Source: Muribaculaceae bacterium (lineage in GTDB: Bacteria; Bacteroidota; Bacteroidia; Bacteroidales; Muribaculaceae). Taken from it: 62,557 nucleotides of DNA. The stretch spans positions 1-62,557 of the forward strand of contig JAFSYB010000101.1 of the NCBI GenBank assembly GCA_017443765.1, in the 5' to 3' direction. Positions 45,475 through 53,122 of this stretch are shown here, piece after piece; the stretch's first letter is position 1; the number at the start of each line of letters is the position of its first letter. Both the position numbers and the translations under genes were made by a program. Below the pieces are notes generated by a model. That model saw only the letters and a list, made by a program, of their open reading frames with translations. It was not told where the DNA came from and searched no databases.

Positions 45475-46461
45475 TTAATAAGAGGTGTGGTATTTTGTTT
45501 TGAACTCCTCGCTATTTTTCAGGTACGGGTATTCGCGCAGCAAATTTCGCAACACGGCCTGCGTGTCGGCGTTAAAGCGCTCCACCACGTCGCGGTTGTT
45601 GCTCATGGGACGGTGCTGAAGCCGCTTGCTCACCCGCTCGCATCGGGCGATGGCCTGTGCCGAGCGGTCGTCGAAATAGGTCGCCTGGAACGCCTGCCAA
45701 ATGTATTCGATGGCCACCTCGCTGGGATGCACCATGTCGGCGGCATAGAACCGGTAGTCGCGCAAGTCGTCGGTCATGATTTCAAATGCCGGGAAGTAGA
45801 GCGTGCTTTGCGTGTGGCGGGTCATCACATCGTCGATGGCCACACGCAGCCGTGCTTTGCTCAGGGCGTTCACGTCGAGGCCATCGGCAATGTGGCGTAT
45901 GGGGCTTACTGTGAATATAATGTGGGCTTGAGGGTTGAAATTGCGCACGGCGGTCACCATCTCGTCGAGCACGCGTGTCATCTCGGCCACCGAGGCGATG
46001 CCTCGCTCAAACTCGTGCTGTGGCACCTTGTGGCAGTTGGCAACCACCTCGCCGGTGGCTTTCAGCCGGTAGGTCATGGCCGTGCCCAGCGTCACCACAA
46101 GAGCCTGGCACGATTGCAAATGCCGGTGGCCATCGGCAATGTGCCTGTTCATCACGTCCAGGGCCTGCTCCTTGTCGGCGCGTGAGTAGCGCGAGTGGAA
46201 AGCGTAGCTGTTCCACACGCCATTCTGCTGGAAGAGCGTCATGCCGGCAATGGGCGAGCCACTGATTAGCTGGCTCACGCCCTGGGCTATGCTCATGGGA
46301 TTGAACAGGGTACCGAATGGGTTCACATCCACCTGCATCATGGCCGAATGTAGCTTGGCGCCGATGTTGTCGCTGAAGCACGACCCTATCAGCAACAAGG
46401 CATCGCTGTGATGCAGCAGACCTTGGTTGTCACCCATTCGTATGGTGGTGCGGAAATCCAT
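45475..46461 (-). CDS. GSCFA family protein
   Basis: A 328-aa cytoplasmic protein of the GSCFA family (SGNH-like hydrolase group) with unproven function. The name-giving motif is visible as LLIGSCFSDNIGAKL (about 24-38). Further conserved stretches are VNPFGTLFNPMSIAQ, a VVTLGTAMTYR strand, HIIFTVSPIRHIADG and the YFPAFEIMTDDLRDYRFYAADMVHPS block near 240-265, whose final His would serve as catalytic residue. The start at 46461 is preferred over an earlier in-frame ATG. First gene of a pair with murF-alr. Confidence 0.9.
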   Translation of the reverse strand: MDFRTTIRMGDNQGLLHHSDALLLIGSCFSDNIGAKLHSAMMQVDVNPFGTLFNPMSIAQGVSQLISGSPIAGMTLFQQNGVWNSYAFHSRYSRADKEQALDVMNRHIADGHRHLQSCQALVVTLGTAMTYRLKATGEVVANCHKVPQHEFERGIASVAEMTRVLDEMVTAVRNFNPQAHIIFTVSPIRHIADGLDVNALSKARLRVAIDDVMTRHTQSTLYFPAFEIMTDDLRDYRFYAADMVHPSEVAIEYIWQAFQATYFDDRSAQAIARCERVSKRLQHRPMSNNRDVVERFNADTQAVLRNLLREYPYLKNSEEFKTKYHTSY

Positions 46462-46489
46462 TTCGTGGCAAGTGATGGTTATAAGCAAG

Positions 46490-46497
46490 CAAAGGTA
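46490..46497 (-). promoter_or_regulatory. -7 box of the GSCFA / murF-alr unit
   Basis: The minus strand reads TACCTTTG, 28 bases ahead of the GSCFA ATG. A TTG at 46514-46516 gives a shorter than ideal 16-base spacing. Confidence 0.55.
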
Positions 46498-46567
46498 GGT
46501 ATTTTTCTTAAAACAAGTTTTATTCTATCGCCAAAAAATGAGTGCGGTTCATTATTTTCGCATTTTT

Positions 46568-46599
46568 TTTGGAAATTTCGGTCGAAAACAGTAATTTTG
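46568..46599 (+). promoter_or_regulatory. Promoter of the DUF3298 gene
   Basis: TTTG (46568-46571), 20 bases, then TAATTTTG (46592-46599), 25 bases ahead of the ATG. Confidence 0.65.
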
Positions 46600-46624
46600 C
46601 CGACATCTTTAGTGAAGAGCAATC

Positions 46625-47563
46625 ATGTCGAAGCGAACCTATTTCATCATCATTCTGCTCCTGGTGGTTGTGGATATTGTGGCCGGGTTCTGGTATCTTG
46701 CAGTACGCATCGAGGCCGGGGTTGATGGCTTGGACCTGTTCCAGTCGCAGGCCGACTCTACCCAGGTCGTGGCCGCCGACACCATCAGTGAGTTGAATGT
46801 GCCCGATGTGTTCCGCTCCTTTAGCCGCGACACCTTTTTCGTGAGCAACCAGCTTGCCGACAAGGCAATACCCACAAGCCGTTTTACCAGTGTCAAGCGC
46901 ATCAGGCTGCGCTGGCCCGAGCAGGTGAACGGTAACGACAGCCTGCCCTCGTTGGAACGCGCACTGCTGGAAAAAATGTTCGCCACCGACCGCACCTCGC
47001 TCACCTTTGCCGTCTCGCAGGAACTGGGAAAACCCACTTTCAACACCACCCATCAGGTGGCTTACCACACCGTGGCAAAGGCGCCTGCCACACTGTCGAA
47101 ATACAGCAACGTGAGCACGCTGCTGGCCTATCCCATCATGACCTCGATGCGGCTGCTGGTGATGAAAGTGGAGCGAAAGCGCTACAACGGCATCGAAACA
47201 ACCACCTCCGCAGCCTATGTGCACTACGACCGCGGGCTCCAGCGCGTGCTTGCCAAGGGGGACATCTTTGACAGCGAGAACGACCCGAAATTGCTGGAAT
47301 TGATTAATTCCAAAATTGACCGGTTGAATCTGGAGCAGCACCTCAATTTGTCGCAGGCAACACAGCTGCCCACCGAGTTCATGGCCAAACGTAAGGGCAT
47401 CCTTTTCGTGTTTGCCACCGGTGTCATTGCCGACCCCGCCGATGGGCCTATCGAGGTCTTTGTTGACTACTCCGACCTCCAGACCGTGTTCACGCCTTTG
47501 TTCAAAAAACTGGTCGAGGACAACGATGGTTTTTGGGACTACAAACCCCTCACCGTGGGGTAG
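46625..47563 (+). CDS. DUF3298/RsiV-like membrane-anchored protein
   Basis: A 312-aa protein with an N-terminal membrane anchor (TYFIIILLLVVVDIVAGFWYL). The C-terminal DUF3298-like domain shows LAKGDIFDSENDPKLLELIN, a KGILFVFATGVIADPADGPIEVFVDYSDL core and a short tail. The family includes RsiV-like periplasmic domains that bind lysozyme or cell-wall material; the function here is unknown. It appears monocistronic, divergent from the GSCFA gene, and precedes the TolC operon, which has its own -7 box. Confidence 0.75.
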   Translation: MSKRTYFIIILLLVVVDIVAGFWYLAVRIEAGVDGLDLFQSQADSTQVVAADTISELNVPDVFRSFSRDTFFVSNQLADKAIPTSRFTSVKRIRLRWPEQVNGNDSLPSLERALLEKMFATDRTSLTFAVSQELGKPTFNTTHQVAYHTVAKAPATLSKYSNVSTLLAYPIMTSMRLLVMKVERKRYNGIETTTSAAYVHYDRGLQRVLAKGDIFDSENDPKLLELINSKIDRLNLEQHLNLSQATQLPTEFMAKRKGILFVFATGVIADPADGPIEVFVDYSDLQTVFTPLFKKLVEDNDGFWDYKPLTVG

Positions 47564-47654
47564 GCAAGTTTCTTGCGCCTGTTCTTGGTGTTCCATTTTT
47601 TACATTTAGTGGGTCGATTTTTCGGTTCGATAATCATGATGGCGAAATATTGCG

Positions 47655-47662
47655 TAATTTTG
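47655..47662 (+). promoter_or_regulatory. -7 box of the TolC/HlyD export operon
   Basis: TAATTTTG, 37 bases ahead of the chosen TolC ATG. No -33 TTG at ideal spacing. Confidence 0.5.
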
Positions 47663-47698
47663 CACATTGAACTTCGGAACATGACGACACGACCATTT

Positions 47699-49135
47699 AT
47701 GAACAAGGTTATATGGCTAATTGCTGCGGCAATGGCTTGTGTAGGCTTGCAGGCTCAGGAATCTGTCTCGCTCGACTCGTGCCGAGCGATGGCCTTGCGA
47801 GGTAACAAGGTGCTTCGCCAGCACGATGTGAAGATTGAGGCGGCCGGTTGGCAGCGGCGCGAGGCGGCAGCAGCCTACAAGCCCAGCGTCGATTTAGAGG
47901 CGATGTACCTCTACAACTCGCGCCAGCTCGCCCTTGTTGACAAGGACCAGCTGCTGCCCACCAAATCGTTCAACCTTGAAAAACAAGGCTACGAATACAA
48001 TCTGGTGGTAAATCCCATGACCGGGCAGCCACTGGTGGTGGACGGTCAGCCCGTGCCATCAACGGTGGCTCTGCTCCCCAAGGACGCGCTCACCTATAAC
48101 ATCCACAACGTGTTTGCCGGTGCGCTGACCATCACGCAGCCCATCTATATGGGTGGCAAAATCAAGGCTATGAACGAGCTCACACACTATGCCGAGCAGC
48201 TTGCCATGTCGATGCGTGCCAGTGCCGTGGAGGACGTGATTTGCGAGGTTGATGCCGCCTACTGGCAAGTGGTTTCGCTCAAGGCCAAGCAAAAACTCGC
48301 GCAAAGCTATGTGAAGTTGGTCGAGGCGCTTGACAAGGACGTGCAGGCGATGGTCGACAACGGCGTTGCCACCAAGACCAGCAAGCTGTCGGTGGATGTG
48401 AAGCTCAACGAGGCCAACATCGACTTGACAAAAGTGAACAATGGCCTGACGCTTTCGCGTATGCTGCTGGCTCAAGTGTGCGGCCTGCCTGTAAACGAAC
48501 ATTTCACGCTTGCCGACGAAGACAAGGAACGCGAGCCCGCCGCATTGCGCGACACCAATTCCGACATGGCCCAGGTGTTGGCACGCCGCAACGATGTGCA
48601 CTCGCTGGAGTTGGCCACCAAGATTTATGACCAAAAAGCCCAAGTGGCCCTTAGCGAGATGCGCCCGACTATTGCTGCCGTAGCCGCCGCACACCTCACC
48701 AACCCCAACACCTACAATGGTTTTAAGAACCGTTTTGGGGGTGCATTGTCGATTGGGGCCATGATCAAGGTGCCACTCTGGCACTGGGGGGGACTCACCG
48801 CCAAATACCGCGCCGCACAAGCCGAAGCGGTGGTCAAGCAGCTGGAACTCGACGACGTGAAGGATAAAATCCAGCTTCAAGTGAGCCAGGCACGGTTCCG
48901 CTATCAAGAAGCACTGAAAACCTACGAGATGACCCGGGCCAACCTCGCCGTTGCCGATGAAAACCTGCGCATTGCCCAAGTGGCTTTCAAAGAAGGCGTT
49001 TCGACCACCGATGATGTGCTGGCAGCCCAGACAGCCTGGCTCAAAGCCAACAGCGAACTCATTGATGCCGACATCGACATCCGCCTCTGCGATACCTATC
49101 TGGCCAAAGTGACAGGAACGCTGACGGGGTATTAA
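47699..49135 (+). CDS. TolC family outer-membrane efflux protein
   Basis: A 478-aa outer-membrane channel of the TolC/OEP family. The start MNKVIWLIAAAMACVGLQAQ is a clean signal peptide; an in-frame ATG at 47681 is also possible. Two OEP repeats are present, with alternating helical heptads (ALRGNKVLRQHDVKIEAAGWQ near the N terminus; RFRYQEALKTYEMTRANLAV and ENLRIAQVAFKEGVSTTDDVLAAQTAWLKA near the C terminus). It precedes a HlyD-type adaptor and two ABC-2 permease genes, so it should be the exit duct of that exporter. Confidence 0.93.
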   Translation: MNKVIWLIAAAMACVGLQAQESVSLDSCRAMALRGNKVLRQHDVKIEAAGWQRREAAAAYKPSVDLEAMYLYNSRQLALVDKDQLLPTKSFNLEKQGYEYNLVVNPMTGQPLVVDGQPVPSTVALLPKDALTYNIHNVFAGALTITQPIYMGGKIKAMNELTHYAEQLAMSMRASAVEDVICEVDAAYWQVVSLKAKQKLAQSYVKLVEALDKDVQAMVDNGVATKTSKLSVDVKLNEANIDLTKVNNGLTLSRMLLAQVCGLPVNEHFTLADEDKEREPAALRDTNSDMAQVLARRNDVHSLELATKIYDQKAQVALSEMRPTIAAVAAAHLTNPNTYNGFKNRFGGALSIGAMIKVPLWHWGGLTAKYRAAQAEAVVKQLELDDVKDKIQLQVSQARFRYQEALKTYEMTRANLAVADENLRIAQVAFKEGVSTTDDVLAAQTAWLKANSELIDADIDIRLCDTYLAKVTGTLTGY

Positions 49136-49186
49136 TCCTGTGATTTTTTCCTATAAGAAGAACCCAACTCACAACCCAATAGAATT

Positions 49187-50200
49187 ATGGAGAGTTATGA
49201 ACAACGGACTGTTGTCCGCAAAAAAGACAAAGCATTACTGGCCGCGTTAGCTGTGTTCGCCATCGTGATTGCCGCCATTGCCATTGTGGGTATCCTGCTC
49301 ATCAAGCCCGCCAATGAAACCATCACCCAAGGCCAGGCCGACTGCGATGCCGTGCGCGTGAGCGGAAAACTGCCCGGACGTGTCGAACGCCTGTATGTCG
49401 AGGCCGGCCAGCAGGTGCACAAAGGCGACACATTGGCCAAGATTTACTCTTCGACCGTAGATGCCAAGCTCTACCAGGCCCAGTCGATGCAGAATGCCGC
49501 CCAGTCGCAGACCGAGAAGGTGGACCGTGGCGCGCGAGAGGAAATCAAGAAAGGTGCCTATAACGTGTGGCAGCAGGCCATTGCCGCCGAAACCATTGCT
49601 CGCAAAACCTTCCAGCGTATGCAGGCACTCTACGAGCAAGGCGTGGTCACCGAGCAGAAACGCGACGAGGCCCAGGCGGCCTACGATGCCGCCACGGCTC
49701 AAGTGGCAGCCGCCAAGTCGCAATACGACCTGGCTGTGAACGGCGCTCAGCAGGAAGACAAGGCCGCCTCGCGCAGCATGGCCAATGCCGCACGCGGAGG
49801 GGTGATGGAGGTGCAGTCGCTTCTCGAGGACCAGTACCTGCTCGCACCATGCGACGGCGAAGTGAGCGAAATCTATCCCCAAGAGGGCGAGCTTGTGGCC
49901 ATGGGCACACCCATCATGTCAATATCTAAACTCGACAATATGTGGGTCACTTTTAGCGTGCGTGAGGATATGCTCAACGACCTGCCCATGGGCAAGGACA
50001 TCAATGTCACCATTCCGGCCCTTGGCGGCAAGCAGGTGAAGATGAAAGTGTTTTATGTGCACGACATGGGCACGTATGCCGTGTGGCAAGCAACCAAGAG
50101 CTACGACAGCTACGACAGCAAAACCTTTGAGGTCAAAGCCCGCCCCGTTGAGCAACTCGAGAATTTCCGCCCCGGCATGAGTGTGATTCTGGAGAAATGA
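49187..50200 (+). CDS. HlyD family membrane-fusion protein
   Basis: A 337-aa periplasmic adaptor with one N-terminal membrane helix (LLAALAVFAIVIAAIAIVGILLI, about 17-39). A split lipoyl-like domain is present (VSGKLPGRVERLYVEAGQQVHKGDTLAKI; second half LAPCDGEVSEIYPQEGELV), separated by a coiled-coil hairpin (about 85-200). A beta-barrel domain follows (MWVTFSVRED). It links the inner-membrane permeases to TolC. Its stop overlaps the start of the next gene by four bases (ATGA), so translation is coupled. Confidence 0.94.
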   Translation: MESYEQRTVVRKKDKALLAALAVFAIVIAAIAIVGILLIKPANETITQGQADCDAVRVSGKLPGRVERLYVEAGQQVHKGDTLAKIYSSTVDAKLYQAQSMQNAAQSQTEKVDRGAREEIKKGAYNVWQQAIAAETIARKTFQRMQALYEQGVVTEQKRDEAQAAYDAATAQVAAAKSQYDLAVNGAQQEDKAASRSMANAARGGVMEVQSLLEDQYLLAPCDGEVSEIYPQEGELVAMGTPIMSISKLDNMWVTFSVREDMLNDLPMGKDINVTIPALGGKQVKMKVFYVHDMGTYAVWQATKSYDSYDSKTFEVKARPVEQLENFRPGMSVILEK

Positions 50201-51363
50201 TCTGGCGTTATATTGCAGACTCGTTCACGCGTGGAGCGGTGCAACTGGTGCGACGCCCCATGTACGTCCTGATGATGGTCGTCGTGCCCCTGCTTGGAGC
50301 CTGGGTGCTGATGGACCTGATGGACGACGGGGGCATTCGCCGTGTGCCGGTGGCTGTGGTGGACCACGACGGCAGCGAGTTGTCGCGCAAGCTGGTGCGT
50401 AACCTCGACGCCTTCCCGCAGGTGCACATCACCCGTCGCTGCAAAGACTTCGCCGAGGCCCGGCTGCTGGTGCAGAGTGGCGATGTGCTGGGGTTCTACT
50501 ATATCCCCAGGGGGCTTGAGCAGCGGGCGTTGGGCGGACACCAGCCTACGGTGAGCTACTATGTGAACTATGCCTACTATGCGCCGGCCTCGATGCAGTA
50601 CAAAGGCTTCAAAACCATCTCGCTGCTCACCAACGCCGGTGTGGTGCAGACGGCACTGCGCACCGTGGGGCTGCCGCCGCAGGCCATCACGGCCACACTG
50701 CAGCCCTACGCAACCCATGTGCATGCACCCGCCAACCCTTGGCTGAACTACAATTATTACCTGAACACCTCGTTTGTGCCCTGCTTTTTCGCCCTGATTG
50801 TGTTGATGATTACCGCATTCACGCTGGGCACCGAGCTCAAGAGCGGCTTGTGCCGGCAGTGGCTGGCTACAGCCGGCGACAACATGGTGCTGGCCTTGGC
50901 GGGCAAGCTCCTGCCACAAACAGCCCTGCTCACCGCTGTGGGCTGGCTTGTGCAGTGGATGATGTACCGCGTCTACCACCTGCCGCTCAACTGCAACCCG
51001 TGGCACATGCTGGTTGCCATGCCCATGTTTGTGATGGCCAACCAGGGGTTCGCCGTGCTAATGTTCTGCTTCACGCCCAATTTCCGCTTTGGCTCCACGC
51101 TGTGTACGCTCATGGGAATGCTCTCGTTCTCGTTTTGTGCCTTCTCGCTGCCCGAAGAGGCCATGTACCCCTGGGTGGCCGCCATTGGATATGTGGTGCC
51201 CATCAAGTATTACTTCCTGCTCTCGGTCGACCAGGCGGTGAATGGCATCGACTTGTATTATTCCAAAGTTTATTATGCTGCTCTCGTGGCCTATGTGCTC
51301 CTGCCGCTGCTGCTAAGCTGGCGCATCAAGCGCGAGTGCCTCAACCCCGTGTATGTGCCCTGA
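50197..51363 (+). CDS. ABC-2 type transporter permease 1
   Basis: A 388-aa inner-membrane permease of the ABC-2 (YhhJ/NodJ-like) type. One N-terminal helix (MYVLMMVVVPLLGAWVLMDLM) is followed by a large periplasmic domain (VAVVDHDGSELSRKLVRNLDA; about 45-190) and five C-terminal helices (CFFALIVLMITAFTLGTELKSG onwards). It pairs with the next gene, which has the same layout, to form a heterodimer. No ATP-binding subunit gene is adjacent. Confidence 0.9.
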   Translation: MIWRYIADSFTRGAVQLVRRPMYVLMMVVVPLLGAWVLMDLMDDGGIRRVPVAVVDHDGSELSRKLVRNLDAFPQVHITRRCKDFAEARLLVQSGDVLGFYYIPRGLEQRALGGHQPTVSYYVNYAYYAPASMQYKGFKTISLLTNAGVVQTALRTVGLPPQAITATLQPYATHVHAPANPWLNYNYYLNTSFVPCFFALIVLMITAFTLGTELKSGLCRQWLATAGDNMVLALAGKLLPQTALLTAVGWLVQWMMYRVYHLPLNCNPWHMLVAMPMFVMANQGFAVLMFCFTPNFRFGSTLCTLMGMLSFSFCAFSLPEEAMYPWVAAIGYVVPIKYYFLLSVDQAVNGIDLYYSKVYYAALVAYVLLPLLLSWRIKRECLNPVYVP

Positions 51364-51368
51364 TAAGC

Positions 51369-51404
51369 CCAATGAGGCCAATTAGTCCAATAAGCCCAAT
51401 CTGC
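51369..51404 (+). repeat. Four tandem 9-bp repeats between the permease genes
   Basis: Units CCAATGAGG, CCAATTAGT, CCAATAAGC and CCAATCTGC fill the gap between the two permease genes and end 4 bases before the ATG of the second. Same type as 22627-22689. Confidence 0.85.
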
Positions 51405-51408
51405 AAGA

Positions 51409-52641
51409 ATGAAACAATGGCTGCTTGAGATATACCGTGTGTGGTGGCGCGAGTTCCGGCTCGTGCTGCGTGATGAGGGCGTGGTGATTTTCTTCTTTGC
51501 CGTGTGTGCTGTCTATCCCATTCTTTACTCGCTCATCTACAACACCGAAGTGGAACGCGACGAACCCATTGTGGTGGTAGATGACTGCCGCACGCAGCTG
51601 TCACGTCAACTCACACGCAACATCGATGCCACCCCCGAAGTTATGGTGGTGGGTATGGCGGCCAATATGCAGGAGGCACGCGAGCTCATGCACCGCAAGA
51701 AGTGTTATGGCATTGTCTATATTCCTCGCGACTTTTCGCAAAGAATCAACAGCCGGCAGCAAGGTCATGTGTCGGTTTACAGCGACATGAGCGTGATGTT
51801 TCGCTACAAGAATATGCTCATGGCCATTACCAACGTCACCCAGGCGATGGGCGGCGAGATGATGCACCACACCGTAGAGCCCGTCATGGGCAATGCCCCG
51901 GCCACCATCATCGAGAGCCGCCAGGTACCCATTGGCAACACCGCCATGGGACTTGCCTCGGCGGTGCTGCTGTTTGTGCTGCCACTGGTTATCCAGCAGA
52001 GCATGCTCCTGGGAATCGGCATGCTGCACGGCGGCAGCATCGAGCGGCGGCGCAAAAACCGTGGCTACGACCCCATGGAGGAGCGCGCCAGCGTGAGCGC
52101 AACCATCATCGGCAAAATGATGTGCCACCAGGTTGTGTATGTTCTGCCGGTGATTTATGTGTTGTATTTCACGCCCATGATGTTCGATTTTCCACTCAAC
52201 GCCCACCTGATAGACACGCTGGCACTGGCTGTGCCATTCATTATCGCAGTCTCGTTCATGGGTCAGACACTCCAAGCCTTTGTCAACGAGCGCGAGAGCG
52301 TGTTCATGCTCTTCGCCTTCACCTCGGTGTTTTTCATCTTTTTCACGGGAGTGTCTTGGCCCCGTTACGAGATGAGCCGCTTTTGGTACACCATTGGCGA
52401 CTGCGTTCCCAGTACCTGGATGAGCAATGGCTATGTGCTCATGCAGAGCGGCGGGGCGTCGCTGTCCCAGATCGCGCACCCATTTAAAATGCTTTGGCTG
52501 CAGTGTGGCGTGTTTTTTGTGCTGGCCTACGCCGTGGAGCACTTTGTGAGCCGCCCACGCTACCGCCAGTGGCAGCGCAAGAGCGAGGACGACCCCGAAG
52601 CCCTCCTGCGCAACGACCTGCTCAAGAACGGCGCTGACTGA
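51409..52641 (+). CDS. ABC-2 type transporter permease 2
   Basis: A 410-aa partner of the preceding permease. It has an N-terminal helix (VVIFFFAVCAVYPILYSLIYN), a periplasmic domain (IVVVDDCRTQLSRQLTRNIDA) and C-terminal helices (GLASAVLLFVLPLVIQQSMLLGIG; MLFAFTSVFFIFFTGVSWP). The C terminus is charged and cytoplasmic. Last gene of the export operon. The substrate is unknown; such systems export drugs, lipids or peptides in other bacteria. The motive subunit must be encoded elsewhere or the system must work differently. Confidence 0.9.
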   Translation: MKQWLLEIYRVWWREFRLVLRDEGVVIFFFAVCAVYPILYSLIYNTEVERDEPIVVVDDCRTQLSRQLTRNIDATPEVMVVGMAANMQEARELMHRKKCYGIVYIPRDFSQRINSRQQGHVSVYSDMSVMFRYKNMLMAITNVTQAMGGEMMHHTVEPVMGNAPATIIESRQVPIGNTAMGLASAVLLFVLPLVIQQSMLLGIGMLHGGSIERRRKNRGYDPMEERASVSATIIGKMMCHQVVYVLPVIYVLYFTPMMFDFPLNAHLIDTLALAVPFIIAVSFMGQTLQAFVNERESVFMLFAFTSVFFIFFTGVSWPRYEMSRFWYTIGDCVPSTWMSNGYVLMQSGGASLSQIAHPFKMLWLQCGVFFVLAYAVEHFVSRPRYRQWQRKSEDDPEALLRNDLLKNGAD

Positions 52642-52709
52642 CCCCCAAAGCACCTGCACTGTCACCCCCGCCACGCAACACTCGCTTTTGGGGTGATACT
52701 GCCTTTTAA

Positions 52710-52885
52710 GGTGGGTTCTATAAATTGCTTGAGTCGTATTGGGATTGATTGCTGAGTAGATTTTGTCTCAAGCGGCGCGAAGCAGTAGCGGGCTACGGTT
52801 CAAGTAGTTGAGGCAAAAGATGCCAGCAAGCAACCCAAGACGGCCAAAACCATTCATCTCATTTTTGCAATTTATAGAACCCACC
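52710..52885. mobile_element. MITE-like element with 19-bp terminal inverted repeats
   Basis: A 176-bp element bounded by GGTGGGTTCTATAAATTGC (52710-52728) and its exact reverse complement (52867-52885). It has no coding capacity. A 57-bp identical left end recurs at 41853-41909. Confidence 0.85.
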
Positions 52886-53049
52886 ATAAATTGCTCGAGT
52901 GGGATTTGAGACTATGGCTGAACAGATTCCGATTTACGCCGGAGGGCTAATAACAAGCTATTAGTCAATGATTTAAAGCAAAATATGCCGCCAGAGTCCA
53001 AAAACTGCCGAAACTATACATAACTAATTTGCAATTTATAGAACTCACC
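52886..53049. mobile_element. Second, diverged MITE-like copy in tandem
   Basis: Starts with ATAAATTGCTCGAG, equivalent to position 11 of the first element, and ends with a one-mismatch copy of the right terminal repeat (53031-53049, GAACTCACC for GAACCCACC). The interior is related but degraded (for example GCAAAATATGCC against GCAAAAGATGCC). It ends 16 bases before the CotH promoter. Together with the first copy it fills 52710-53049; no gene is present. Confidence 0.7.
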
Positions 53050-53065
53050 TTTATTCGCCAAGGAT

Positions 53066-53096
53066 TTTGTGGTTTGGTTTTTTTATTGTAACTTTG
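53066..53096 (+). promoter_or_regulatory. Consensus promoter of the CotH-dockerin gene
   Basis: TTTG (53066-53069), 19 bases, then TAACTTTG (53089-53096), 26 bases ahead of the ATG. Confidence 0.85.
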
Positions 53097-53122
53097 CCCC
53101 CGACACTCAATGTTTGGCTGCT

